A DNA stretch of 12,933 bases, taken from Deltaproteobacteria bacterium. Lineage in GTDB: Bacteria > Desulfobacterota > Desulfuromonadia > Geobacterales > DSM-12255. Position 1 is the first letter of the stretch, and each line of letters opens with the position of its first letter. Under the pieces are notes generated by a model. The model was not told the origin of the DNA. It did no database searches and saw nothing but the letters and a program-made list of their open reading frames with translations. The stretch is from positions 1 to 12,933 of the forward strand of contig JAGFXN010000014.1 of NCBI GenBank assembly GCA_017861215.1. The letters run 5' to 3'. The position numbers were made by a program, and so were the translations under genes. Positions 6,367 to 12,933 of the stretch are shown one piece after another.

Positions 6367-6391
6367 AAAAATCCCCCGCATTTACGGGGGA
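6367..6391 (-). terminator. Intrinsic terminator between frr and uppS
   Basis: On the minus strand a 7-bp GC-rich stem (TCCCCCG with CGGGGGA) with loop TAAATG is followed at once by TTTTTG. It lies 55 bases after the frr stop and 32 bases before the uppS start. No promoter is obvious between it and uppS, so partial read-through probably sets a lower level of uppS-cdsA-dxr-rseP-tsaB than of frr. Confidence 0.75.
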
Positions 6392-6445
6392 CTACATTAA
6401 AACATAACTGACTTGGCGGAGGCAAGTAAAAACCCCGGCAGGAGC

Positions 6446-7003
6446 TTATACCTCCATGACCTCTTTCTCCTTGTGGGCCAATACTTCATCCACCTTGGCA
6501 ACATGCTTGTCAGTCACGTCCTGCACCTCTTTTTCGCTTTTTTTCAGCTCATCCTCGGTGATTTTCTTGTCCTTTTCAAGCTTCTTCAGCTTGTCAATGG
6601 CATCACGGCGAATGTTGCGCAGGGCTATCCTGTCATCCTCGGCCTTCTTCTTCAAATCCTTGACAATGTCCTTGCGGCGCTCTTCGGTGAGAGCGGGGAG
6701 AACAAGGCGGATCAGTCTGCCGTCGTTTGAAGGGGTCAAGCCGATATTCGCGTTCAGGATCGCTTTTTCTATCGGGGCAATCATTTTCGGTTCCCAGGGG
6801 GAGATGGTGATGGTTCTGGCCTCCGGAACCGCCAGGGTTGCGACGGAACTGAGCGGCGACGCGTTGCCGTAATAATCGATCTTGATATCATCCAGCAGTG
6901 CCGTGGTGGCGCGTCCGGTACGGATCTTTGCATATTCACGGCGAAGGGTGTCAATAGTCTTGACCATATGATCTGTCATATCTTTGATAATGTCTTTTGT
7001 CAT
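6446..7003 (-). CDS. frr: Ribosome recycling factor
   Basis: A 185-residue cytoplasmic protein. With EF-G it splits post-termination ribosomes. Length and layout match the family: a long helical domain interrupted by a small domain (about 31-104). Landmarks are KIRTGRA (26-32), then SPWEPKMI, then LPALTEERR (102-110), and the basic helix RNIRRDAIDKLKK (129-141), which holds the conserved arginine pair. The ATG at 7003 lies two bases after the pyrH stop; its ribosome-binding site GGGGGAG sits inside the pyrH end. Co-transcription and coupling with pyrH are therefore likely. Confidence 0.97.
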   Translation of the reverse strand: MTKDIIKDMTDHMVKTIDTLRREYAKIRTGRATTALLDDIKIDYYGNASPLSSVATLAVPEARTITISPWEPKMIAPIEKAILNANIGLTPSNDGRLIRLVLPALTEERRKDIVKDLKKKAEDDRIALRNIRRDAIDKLKKLEKDKKITEDELKKSEKEVQDVTDKHVAKVDEVLAHKEKEVMEV

Positions 7004-7005
7004 GG

Positions 7006-7725
7006 TTACTCCCCCTTTACGATTGTGCCGATATGCTCACCAAGCACCACCCGCTTGATATTGCCGGGAACACTGACATCAAAGATAATAATCGGCAGGT
7101 TGTTGTCCATGCAGAGTGAGGTTGCGGTCGCATCCATGACGGCCAGGCCCTTTTTCAGCACATCAATATAGCTCAAACTCGTGAACCGTATCGCCTCAGG
7201 CACTTTTTTCGGGTCGGCTGAGTAGACGCCGTCAACCTTTGTCCCTTTGAGGATGACTTCAGCGCCAATCTCCATTGCCCGCAGGCTTGCTGCCGTGTCG
7301 GTGGTGAAATACGGATTGCCGGTTCCCGCCCCGAAAATGACAACGCGCCCTTTCTCCAGGTGGCGGATAGCCTTCCGCCGGATATACGGTTCAGCAACTT
7401 CCTGCATGGCGATTGCCGACTGCACGCGGGTATACACGCCGATCTGCTCCAGCGCATCCTGCATGGCAAGGGCGTTTATCATGGTGGCCAGCATCCCCAT
7501 ATAGTCAGCGCTTGCCCGATCCATACCCTTGGATGAGGCGGCAAGGCCTCGGAAGATATTGCCGCCACCGATGACGAGGGCAAGTTCGACGTCACAGGCA
7601 ACGACATCTTTGATCTCCAGAGCGATGGCGGTGATTGTTTTCGGATCGATGCCGTAGCCCTGCTCGCCGCCGAGAACTTCGCCGGAAAGCTTTAACAGCA
7701 CCCGCTTGTATTTAGTCTCCCCCAT
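7006..7725 (-). CDS. pyrH: UMP kinase (uridylate kinase)
   Basis: A 239-residue cytoplasmic hexameric kinase of the amino-acid-kinase fold. It phosphorylates UMP to UDP with ATP. Visible features are RVLLKLSGE (8-16), VIGGGNIFRG (51-60), the acceptor-site region DYMGMLATMINALA (74-87), FGAGTGNPYFTTDTAA (131-146) and KGTKVDGVYSADPK (160-173). The open frame continues to 7779, but those 18 residues are encoded by the terminator between tsf and pyrH. The ATG at 7725 has an excellent AGGAGG four bases upstream (complement of 7730-7735) and gives the usual length. UDP made here also feeds CTP for CdsA downstream. Transcription must pass the terminator at 7743-7772 or start inside tsf. Confidence 0.96.
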   Translation of the reverse strand: MGETKYKRVLLKLSGEVLGGEQGYGIDPKTITAIALEIKDVVACDVELALVIGGGNIFRGLAASSKGMDRASADYMGMLATMINALAMQDALEQIGVYTRVQSAIAMQEVAEPYIRRKAIRHLEKGRVVIFGAGTGNPYFTTDTAASLRAMEIGAEVILKGTKVDGVYSADPKKVPEAIRFTSLSYIDVLKKGLAVMDATATSLCMDNNLPIIIFDVSVPGNIKRVVLGEHIGTIVKGE

Positions 7726-7742
7726 ATACCCTCCTGAGGATG

Positions 7743-7772
7743 AAAAAAAGGCCGACCCTTCAGGGTCGGCCT
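7743..7772 (-). terminator. Intrinsic terminator between tsf and pyrH
   Basis: On the minus strand a perfect 10-bp stem (AGGCCGACCC, loop TGAA, GGGTCGGCCT) is followed by six T residues. It begins 7 bases after the tsf stop and ends 17 bases before the pyrH ATG. This is textbook intrinsic termination placed so that rpsB-tsf can be expressed well above pyrH and later genes. The pyrH ribosome-binding site lies just beyond the U-run. Confidence 0.88.
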
Positions 7773-7779
7773 GTATCAT

Positions 7780-8676
7780 TCAGTTACCAACGGCTGCTGC
7801 AACTTCGGCGGCAAAGTCAGACTCTTTCTTTTCGAGCCCTTCGCCCAGAACGAATCTGGCGAAGCGCTGCACCGTGACATCTGGTCCGGCAGTCTTGAGA
7901 ACCTGCTGGATGGTTTTGTCCGGATCCTTGACGAAGCTTTGCTCAAGGAGGCAGACTTCACCATAGAACTTGCCGATCTGCCCCTCGATGATCTTCTCGA
8001 TGATGTTCTCCGGTTTGCCGGTCTGTCTGGCCTTGTCGCGGTAGATATCCTTCTCGCGCTCGAGAACATCGGCCGAAACCTCTTCACGGCGGGTGAATTG
8101 CGGCGCGGCAGCGGCGATGTGCATGGCGACGTCTCTGGCGATAGAGGCGAGATCGCCGTTGCCTGACAGTTCTACCAGGACACCGATCTTGCCTCCGGCA
8201 TGAATGTAGGAACCGATATAGCCGTCAGCGGCAAAGCGCGCAAAACGGCGGATCTGCAGGTTTTCACCGATTACCGCAATCGCCTCGTTGAGGGTGGCCT
8301 GCACGGTTTTGCCCGGCTCCTTGACGGCGGCCTGGGCAAAGAGGGCGTCATTGTCTGCCGGAGCGGCCACCAGCACCTGATTGGCAACGTCGGCAACAAA
8401 TGCCTGGAACTTTTCAGTTTTGGCGACGAAATCCGTCTCGCTGTTTACCTCTACCAGTGCACCGCTTTTGCCGTCGGCAGCGATCAGGGCGGCAACAATA
8501 CCCTCGGTTGCGGCTCTGCCGGCTTTTTTGGCGGCAGCGGCAAGACCCTTCTTGCGCAGGGCATCGACTGCCTTCTCTATATCACCACCGGTCTCTTCAA
8601 GTGCCTTCTTGCAATCAAGCATGCCGGCGCCGGTACTTTTACGAAGTTCATTAACCTGTGCTGCTGTTATACTCAC
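7780..8676 (-). CDS. tsf: Translation elongation factor Ts
   Basis: A 298-residue guanine-nucleotide exchange factor for EF-Tu. The N-terminal UBA-like domain (AAQVNELRKSTGAGMLDCKK) is followed by the EF-Tu-contacting TDFVAK (81-86). The two core subdomains include YIHAGGKIGVLVEL (157-170), and the length is like the E. coli protein. The start is GTG at 8674-8676, with GGAGG five bases upstream; the product begins MSITAAQVNE as in relatives. It follows rpsB by 49 bases, the near-universal rpsB-tsf order, and is followed at once by a terminator. Confidence 0.97.
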   Translation of the reverse strand: MSITAAQVNELRKSTGAGMLDCKKALEETGGDIEKAVDALRKKGLAAAAKKAGRAATEGIVAALIAADGKSGALVEVNSETDFVAKTEKFQAFVADVANQVLVAAPADNDALFAQAAVKEPGKTVQATLNEAIAVIGENLQIRRFARFAADGYIGSYIHAGGKIGVLVELSGNGDLASIARDVAMHIAAAAPQFTRREEVSADVLEREKDIYRDKARQTGKPENIIEKIIEGQIGKFYGEVCLLEQSFVKDPDKTIQQVLKTAGPDVTVQRFARFVLGEGLEKKESDFAAEVAAAVGN

Positions 8677-8725
8677 TGTATCCTCCCCTGACAGTGCGGC
8701 ACGAGCCGCAAGCCGGTAAATTTTC

Positions 8726-9499
8726 TTATTCGGCAGACGCGTCTTCTACCGTATCCTCTGCGCTGCCATCATCTTCAACAGCATCACCTTCATTGTAGTT
8801 CTGCAGCTGCTGGTCTCTCATCTCGCGACCTTCGATGATTGCGTCGGCAATCTTGCTGCTCAGCAGTCGTATGGCCCTGATGGCATCGTCATTGCCGGGG
8901 ATTATATAGTCAATCATGTCCGGATTGCAGTTCGTGTCAACAATGGCGACTACCGGTATGCCGAGCTTTTTTGCTTCGCAGACGGCAATCTCTTCATTCT
9001 GCGGGTCGACAACAAAAATGACCCCCGGAACCTTGTGCATGCCCTTGATGCCGCCCAGGGTCTTTTCAAGCTTGGTGCGCTCTTTATCGAACTGGAGACG
9101 CTCCTTTTTGGTGTATGCCTCGATAGTGCCGTCAGCAAACATGCTGTCAAACTTTTTCAGCCGTTCTATGCTCTGTTTTACTGTGGAAAAATTGGTCAGC
9201 ATGCCGCCAAGCCAGCGCTGGTTTACGTAGTACATGCCGCAACGGCTTGCCTCTTCGGCAACGGCGTCCTGTCCCTGCTTCTTGGTGCCGACAAACAGAA
9301 ATGTTTCGCCGGCTCTGGCCGCCTCGGTGACAAAATTGTAGGCGTTTTTGAACAGGCGGACGGTTTTCTGCAGGTCGATGATATAGATGCCGTTTCTTGC
9401 ACCGAAGATGTATGGCTTCATCTTCGGATTCCAACGTTTTGTCTGGTGGCCGAAATGTACCCCGGCTTCCAGAAGCTCCTTCATGGTGATACTGGACAT
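8726..9499 (-). CDS. rpsB: Ribosomal protein S2
   Basis: A 257-residue 30S subunit protein. The N-terminus MSSITMKELLEAGVHFGHQT and RWNPKMKPYIFGARNGIYI are diagnostic. The coiled-coil insertion (about 100-155) and the PVVAIVDTNCNPD, then IDYIIPGNDDA block are intact. The last 20 or so residues are an acidic tail (DAVEDDGSAEDTVEDASAE), as in several deltaproteobacteria. The ATG at 9499 has AAGGAGAG upstream (complement of 9506-9513). It is the first gene of the operon and has a structured leader (9531-9588) likely to be involved in feedback by S2, the known mode of control in other bacteria. Confidence 0.97.
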   Translation of the reverse strand: MSSITMKELLEAGVHFGHQTKRWNPKMKPYIFGARNGIYIIDLQKTVRLFKNAYNFVTEAARAGETFLFVGTKKQGQDAVAEEASRCGMYYVNQRWLGGMLTNFSTVKQSIERLKKFDSMFADGTIEAYTKKERLQFDKERTKLEKTLGGIKGMHKVPGVIFVVDPQNEEIAVCEAKKLGIPVVAIVDTNCNPDMIDYIIPGNDDAIRAIRLLSSKIADAIIEGREMRDQQLQNYNEGDAVEDDGSAEDTVEDASAE

Positions 9500-9530
9500 T
9501 TTTCTCTCTCCTTGGGTTTGGTTTTTCCCT

Positions 9531-9588
9531 CCGCGTACCCATACCCACGGGATCCCCTGAAGGACACCCCCGTGACCGGCGGTACGCG
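9531..9588 (-). promoter_or_regulatory. Structured rpsB 5' leader, candidate S2 autoregulatory RNA
   Basis: On the minus strand the outer arms CGCGTACC (9588-9581) and GGTACGCG (9539-9532) pair perfectly over 8 bp. Nested inside, CACGGG (9574-9569) and CCCGTG (9551-9546) pair over 6 bp, with a further small hairpin possible at the tip. The element ends about 18 bases before the rpsB ribosome-binding site. Feedback of S2 on its own mRNA leader is established in E. coli; that this fold does the same is inference. Pairing is seen; no covariation was checked. Confidence 0.5.
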
Positions 9589-9596
9589 TGTGAAAT

Positions 9597-9611
9597 GTTT
9601 TGCAGCAAAAC
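9597..9611. repeat. 15-base perfect palindrome at the rpsB start site
   Basis: GTTTTGC-A-GCAAAAC is a perfect inverted repeat about a single central base. It abuts the proposed rpsB -10 and covers the expected start of transcription. A one-base loop cannot form an RNA hairpin of full length, so it fits a protein-binding operator better, but no known site is recognised. Confidence 0.4.
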
Positions 9612-9641
9612 TATATAACACAAACGACATGTTACAGACAA
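9612..9641 (-). promoter_or_regulatory. Candidate sigma-70 promoter of the rpsB operon
   Basis: Leftward -35 TTGTCT (complement of 9636-9641) and -10 TATATA (9612-9617) with an 18-base spacer. The match is moderate. It would give a leader of about 105 bases containing the structure at 9531-9588. It lies back to back with the lptF promoter, the two -35 boxes being 24 bases apart. Confidence 0.4.
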
Positions 9642-9665
9642 GTGAAAACTAAAGCAGCGGAGCCG

Positions 9666-9694
9666 TTTACAACCTTTTATCATTGCTGTATGAT
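9666..9694 (+). promoter_or_regulatory. Sigma-70 promoter of lptF, placed for a leaderless mRNA
   Basis: TTTACA (9666-9671), a 17-base spacer, then TATGAT (9689-9694): each hexamer matches consensus at five of six positions with ideal spacing. The expected start of transcription is about 9700-9702, on the lptF ATG at 9701. No ribosome-binding site precedes that ATG, which fits leaderless translation. Confidence 0.65.
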
Positions 9695-9700
9695 GCCGCC

Positions 9701-10864
9701 ATGCCTTTCATTCTTTACCGTTATCTCGCCAAAGAGATTCTATCGCCATTTCTGCTCGGGCTGTTTGTCTTTACCGGTGTGCTGCTGATGGGGCGGATGC
9801 TGAAGCTTGCCGACATGGTCGTCAGTAAAGGGGTCCCTCTCTCGGAAGTAGCACTGCTTCTTGTCTACCTCATGCCGAATTTTGCGGTTATTACCATGCC
9901 GATGGCGCTGCTGATGGCCGTTCTGCTGGCTTTCAGCAGGCTCTCGGCAGACAGCGAGATAATAGCCATAAAGGCCAGCGGCATAAGCCTCTACCGGCTA
10001 CTGCCCCCGGTTATGGTGCTTGCTCTCCTTGCCTATCTGCTGACAGCATTCAATGCCGTCTATCTGCTGCCGAAGAGCAATGTCGCTTTCAAGGAGCTGC
10101 TCTATCATGTCATTCAGGGGAGGGTAAATCTGAGTCTCAAGGAACAGGTGTTCAATACCTCTCTTCCCGGACTGCTCATCTATATTGAAAAAAATGATGA
10201 AAAGAGCGGCATGCTTGCCGGTGTCATGATTCAGGATGAACGTAATCCGCGGGATATATCAACGATATTCGCCAAAACCGGCTTGTTCGAGATGGAAGAA
10301 AAGGAGCAGAAGATGCGGCTGCATCTCTTCGACGGCAGTATCCATCAGTCACGTCCGCAAGGAATCTACCGCCAGGTTGCTTTCCAGGAGTATGCTCTGT
10401 CGGTTGATCTTGCCAAGACCATGAGTTCATTTGAAAAGAATGAAACGGAGATGTCTCTTGCCGAGATACGGCAGAATCTGCAGAAAGGCGGTTTCAACAG
10501 GAAACTGACTCTGGATATGGGCATTGAGCAGCATCGCCGGTTTGCCGTGCCGTTTGCCTGCTTCATCTTTGCACTGGTTGCAATGCCGCTTGGTATTCAT
10601 AACCGCCGCTCCGGCAAGTCTGCCGGCTTCTCTCTCAGTATTGCCGTGCTGCTTGTCTACTACATCATGCAGTCATTCGGCAAGGCGCTGGCCGGAAAGG
10701 ACCTCCTGCCGCTGGCGGTGGCAGTATGGCTGCCGAACTTTATCTTTCTGTCCGCCGGCAGCTACCTCTTTGTCAAGGCCGCCAGAGAAGAGAGCATCTG
10801 GCTGTTTGACCGGGGCAATGCACTGCTTGCCTATGTGCTGATGAAAAGGCGCACCGGTCGATGA
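9701..10864 (+). CDS. lptF: LPS export ABC transporter permease LptF
   Basis: A 387-residue inner-membrane permease of the YjgP/YjgQ family. With LptG and the ATPase LptB it extracts lipopolysaccharide from the inner membrane and pushes it onto the LptC-LptA bridge. Layout: membrane helices near 15-35, 53-78 and 100-122, a periplasmic beta-jellyroll-like domain at about 125-270, then three helices (about 280-297, 308-328, 335-357). Family motifs include SRLSADSEIIAIKASGISL (79-97) and VAMPLGIHNRRSGKSAG (293-309). The frame is open from a TTG at 9683, but that lies within the promoter. ATG 9701 gives MPFILYRYLAKE, the expected N-terminus. The stop overlaps the lptG start by four bases. Confidence 0.95.
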   Translation: MPFILYRYLAKEILSPFLLGLFVFTGVLLMGRMLKLADMVVSKGVPLSEVALLLVYLMPNFAVITMPMALLMAVLLAFSRLSADSEIIAIKASGISLYRLLPPVMVLALLAYLLTAFNAVYLLPKSNVAFKELLYHVIQGRVNLSLKEQVFNTSLPGLLIYIEKNDEKSGMLAGVMIQDERNPRDISTIFAKTGLFEMEEKEQKMRLHLFDGSIHQSRPQGIYRQVAFQEYALSVDLAKTMSSFEKNETEMSLAEIRQNLQKGGFNRKLTLDMGIEQHRRFAVPFACFIFALVAMPLGIHNRRSGKSAGFSLSIAVLLVYYIMQSFGKALAGKDLLPLAVAVWLPNFIFLSAGSYLFVKAAREESIWLFDRGNALLAYVLMKRRTGR

Positions 10865-11940
10865 AAATTCTCACCCGCTATCTTGTCCGTACCTACCTGG
10901 GAATGATTGCCACCTGCCTGGGAGCATTAGTCGCCATCTATCTCGTGGTCGATTTTCTGGAAAGGTTCACCAAGTTCAGCCGTGCCGGTGCCCCTTTGAC
11001 GGCATTGTTCCCCTATTTTCTCTGCAAGCTGCCGGAGATCATCTCCCAGACCGCGCCGATGGCGGTGCTGATGGGGACTATTCTGGCTATCGGCACGCTG
11101 GCAAAGAACAGTGAAATAACCGCCATGCGGAGCAGCGGCATAAGCCTGGTGCAGATCGGCAGACCGCTGCTGGCTACTGCCGCTCTTCTCAGCATTATCC
11201 TGCTGCTCACGGAGGAGTTTGTCACTCCGGCCGCCAATGAAAAGTTGCGGTACATTGAACAGGTAGTGGTGCAGAAAAAGGGGAAAGCGGCTTTTTTCCG
11301 ACGAAATAACATCTGGCATCGGGATGACAACCTGATCCTGCAGGCAAAACTTTTCAACCCGGAGACCTCAACCCTTTCCGGCATCACGGTCTGGGAATTT
11401 GATCATGAACTGCAGCCGGTAGCGCGGCTTGACGCGGCAGCAGCAATACCTGCCGGCGGCGGCTGGCAGCTGCAGGACGTGACCAGCAGAGCTTTCACGC
11501 CGTTAGGAGGCGTGGCAGCGGCAAGTAAAAAAACGGAATTTGTCAAACTTGATCTTGTGGTTGCCGATCTGAAGGTTGCTGCCAAATCAGCCGAGGATAT
11601 GGGGTTCAGAGCGCTGTTACGCTACTGCCAGACATTAAGTGATAGCGGCTATGACGCAACACGGTACCTGACCCTGCTTCATGCGAAAATATCTCTGCCG
11701 TTTGCCGCCCTGATCATGGCTTTCCTCGGCATACCCTTCTCGCTGAAGGACAACCGCTCCGGAGGTGTAGGGATAAGCATCGGCATCAGCATCATCATCG
11801 GCTTTTCCTACTTCATTATCAATGCGCTGCTGCTGTCGCTGGGGCAGGCCGGCGCACTGCCGCCGCCGGTTGCCGCCTGGGCGGCAAATCTGCTGTTTGC
11901 CGGAGCCGGATTATGGTTTACACTTACGGTAGACTCTTGA
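10861..11940 (+). CDS. lptG: LPS export ABC transporter permease LptG
   Basis: A 359-residue partner of LptF with the same architecture: MKILTRYLVRTYLGMI and a long first helix, helices at about 62-82 and 103-120, a periplasmic domain from about 122 to 275, and three C-terminal helices. Motifs are AKNSEITAMRSSGISL (81-96) and the loop FLGIPFSLKDNRSGGVG, equivalent to the LptF one. The start is fixed by the ATGA overlap with lptF (10861-10864), implying coupled, roughly equal synthesis of the two permeases. Which permease is F and which G follows from gene order and the closer resemblance to LptG; the two are distant homologues. Confidence 0.93.
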   Translation: MKILTRYLVRTYLGMIATCLGALVAIYLVVDFLERFTKFSRAGAPLTALFPYFLCKLPEIISQTAPMAVLMGTILAIGTLAKNSEITAMRSSGISLVQIGRPLLATAALLSIILLLTEEFVTPAANEKLRYIEQVVVQKKGKAAFFRRNNIWHRDDNLILQAKLFNPETSTLSGITVWEFDHELQPVARLDAAAAIPAGGGWQLQDVTSRAFTPLGGVAAASKKTEFVKLDLVVADLKVAAKSAEDMGFRALLRYCQTLSDSGYDATRYLTLLHAKISLPFAALIMAFLGIPFSLKDNRSGGVGISIGISIIIGFSYFIINALLLSLGQAGALPPPVAAWAANLLFAGAGLWFTLTVDS

Positions 11941-11961
11941 ATATGTCACGGAGCAACTTCT

Positions 11962-12828
11962 ATGCGTCATATCGTCATCGCCTTCATCATGGCCCTTTCA
12001 CTTGTTACGGTTGCTGCTGCTGAAGACCAGTCCCTGCAACCGCCGCCGATTCTGAGCATCATACCGGGGCAGGGTTCTCCCGGTGTGCGGGTGGTTATTT
12101 CCGGGACAGGCTTCACTGCGGAGACAACCCTGTATCTCGGCATCGAGGAAGTCCCGGTAAGGCTCCTGTCGCCGCGGCAGCTGAGTTTTGAAATCCCGCA
12201 GATTGCTTCGGGTAATTATGCGCTCTATCTTCGCCAGAGGGGGGGCGAAACCGGCAAGGCCTATTCGTTTGCGGTTGTGCCGGTAAAACCGGTCGTGACG
12301 GCTGTTTCTCCGGACAGCGTCGCCTACTGCGCCGCAGGTGATGACAGGCGGGTAACCGTCAGAGGGAAAAACTTTCTTGAAGGGGCGCAGATTGTTTTTG
12401 ACGGTGCCCTGCTCAGGAGCAGCCGCATTGCGGACGAAGAGATGAATTTTGCCGTGCCGCCCGTTCCCGGGGGGCTTCATCAAGTGCAGGTCAAAAACCC
12501 GGAGGAGACTCTGTCCGGGGCGATCGCCCTGCTGGTAAACAACCGTCCGGAAATCCGGAGTATCAGCCAGGGTGCTGATTATGTAAATTATTACGAACTG
12601 AATATCGAGGGGATTAATTTCCAGCAGGGGTCGCAGCTAATCGTGAACGGCAAAAAGGTTGAGCGTGGTCAGCCGCTTCCCGGAGAGCGTGACCGTCTGG
12701 TCTATATCGGCTGCAACAAATTGATCTATCAGCGCTATCCATACGACTTTTCAGCAAAAAGCCTTGACATTATGGTAGTGAATCCCGGGGGAGAAGAGAG
12801 CGGCAGTTTCACGGTGACGGCGCCGTAG
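11962..12828 (+). CDS. Exported protein with three IPT/TIG immunoglobulin-like repeats
   Basis: A 288-residue protein with a signal peptide (1-20, cut likely after VAAA). Three IPT/TIG-type domains follow: about 29-105 (ILSIIPGQGSPGVRVVISG), 109-191 (VVTAVSPDSVAYCAAG, then TVRGKNF) and 193-287 (EIRSISQGADYV, then IEGINF). Each has the family pattern: a proline- or serine-rich entry, a G-x-x-F/NF turn, and a closing NPGGE or NPEE strand. Nothing else is attached: no anchor, enzyme domain or sorting signal. It starts 21 bases after lptG behind ACGGAG, so it is probably the third gene of the lptFG unit. The function is unknown; a structural or adhesive role in periplasm, outer membrane or outside is inference. 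Two cysteines (positions about 123 and 248) might form a disulfide. Confidence 0.85.
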   Translation: MRHIVIAFIMALSLVTVAAAEDQSLQPPPILSIIPGQGSPGVRVVISGTGFTAETTLYLGIEEVPVRLLSPRQLSFEIPQIASGNYALYLRQRGGETGKAYSFAVVPVKPVVTAVSPDSVAYCAAGDDRRVTVRGKNFLEGAQIVFDGALLRSSRIADEEMNFAVPPVPGGLHQVQVKNPEETLSGAIALLVNNRPEIRSISQGADYVNYYELNIEGINFQQGSQLIVNGKKVERGQPLPGERDRLVYIGCNKLIYQRYPYDFSAKSLDIMVVNPGGEESGSFTVTAP

Positions 12829-12840
12829 GTCCTGCGGCGC
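12820..12840 (+). terminator. Weak stem-loop at the end of the TIG gene
   Basis: GCGCCG (12820-12825) pairs with CGGCGC (12835-12840) around a 9-base loop spanning the stop codon. There is no U-run after it, so it is a poor intrinsic terminator at best. The remaining bases to 12933 contain no gene or signal I can support. Confidence 0.25.
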
Positions 12841-12933
12841 GTTGCCGGTCATCCTGGGTACAGCCCGGTTAACACCCCGTCGCTGTGCTTCTTTCGACAG
12901 ATTCGTCCAATTCTTACCTGTAGGGCACTATTG

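Noticed and set aside
9683..9700. Alternative lptF start at TTG 9683
   Set aside because: It lies upstream of the -10 box of the promoter and would not be in the transcript; the family N-terminus fits ATG 9701.
12829..12933. Minus-strand protein-like reading at the right edge
   Set aside because: It continues only as antisense of the TIG gene and carries no start signal.

Overview
The window looks like chromosomal DNA of a Gram-negative deltaproteobacterium of the Geobacter/Desulfuromonadales type. This is inferred from protein flavour and gene order; no search was run. The supporting features are a long leftward operon rpsB-tsf-pyrH-frr-uppS-cdsA-dxr-rseP-tsaB, a divergent lptF-lptG pair followed by an IPT/TIG-repeat exported protein, a PEP-CTERM protein, and a Geobacter-like integron integrase remnant.

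Left, 1-1790: an AT-richer accessory stretch. At the edge is a perfect CRP/FNR-type palindrome (114-129) centred 32 bp from a possible leftward -10, and possibly the first codons of a leftward gene (1-30). Next is a decayed integron integrase (353-717, minus strand). After it comes a secreted C-type-lectin-like PEP-CTERM protein (751-1329, minus) with a well-spaced sigma-54 -24/-12 element 109 bp upstream. Bases 1454-1792 hold no gene I can support. A strong 15-bp-stem terminator (1793-1828) separates this stretch from the housekeeping operon.

Middle, 1850-9499 (minus strand): ribosomal protein S2, EF-Ts, UMP kinase, ribosome recycling factor, undecaprenyl diphosphate synthase, CDP-diglyceride synthase, DXP reductoisomerase, RseP site-2 protease and TsaB. 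It couples translation (rpsB, tsf, frr, tsaB) with pyrimidine supply (pyrH), isoprenoid and lipid-carrier synthesis (dxr, uppS), phospholipid synthesis (cdsA) and envelope proteolysis (rseP). Two internal intrinsic terminators, after tsf and after frr, probably step expression down along the operon. Several starts differ from the longest open frame. The notable case is cdsA: it has no ATG, GTG or TTG codon in the right place and seems to start at ATT behind a good Shine-Dalgarno.

Right, 9500-12933: a 200-bp divergent control region with a structured rpsB leader, a rpsB promoter candidate and a strong sigma-70 promoter whose -10 ends six bases before the lptF ATG, which suggests a leaderless lptF mRNA. 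Then come lptF, lptG (4-base overlap) and the exported three-TIG protein (21 bases further on), a likely co-transcribed envelope unit. The last 105 bases show no gene.

I found no CRISPR array, complete mobile element, rRNA or tRNA, and no clear new multi-gene system. The items most worth a second look are regulatory: the AUU start of cdsA, leaderless lptF, the sigma-54 PEP-CTERM promoter, the CRP-type site, and the integron integrase fossil.
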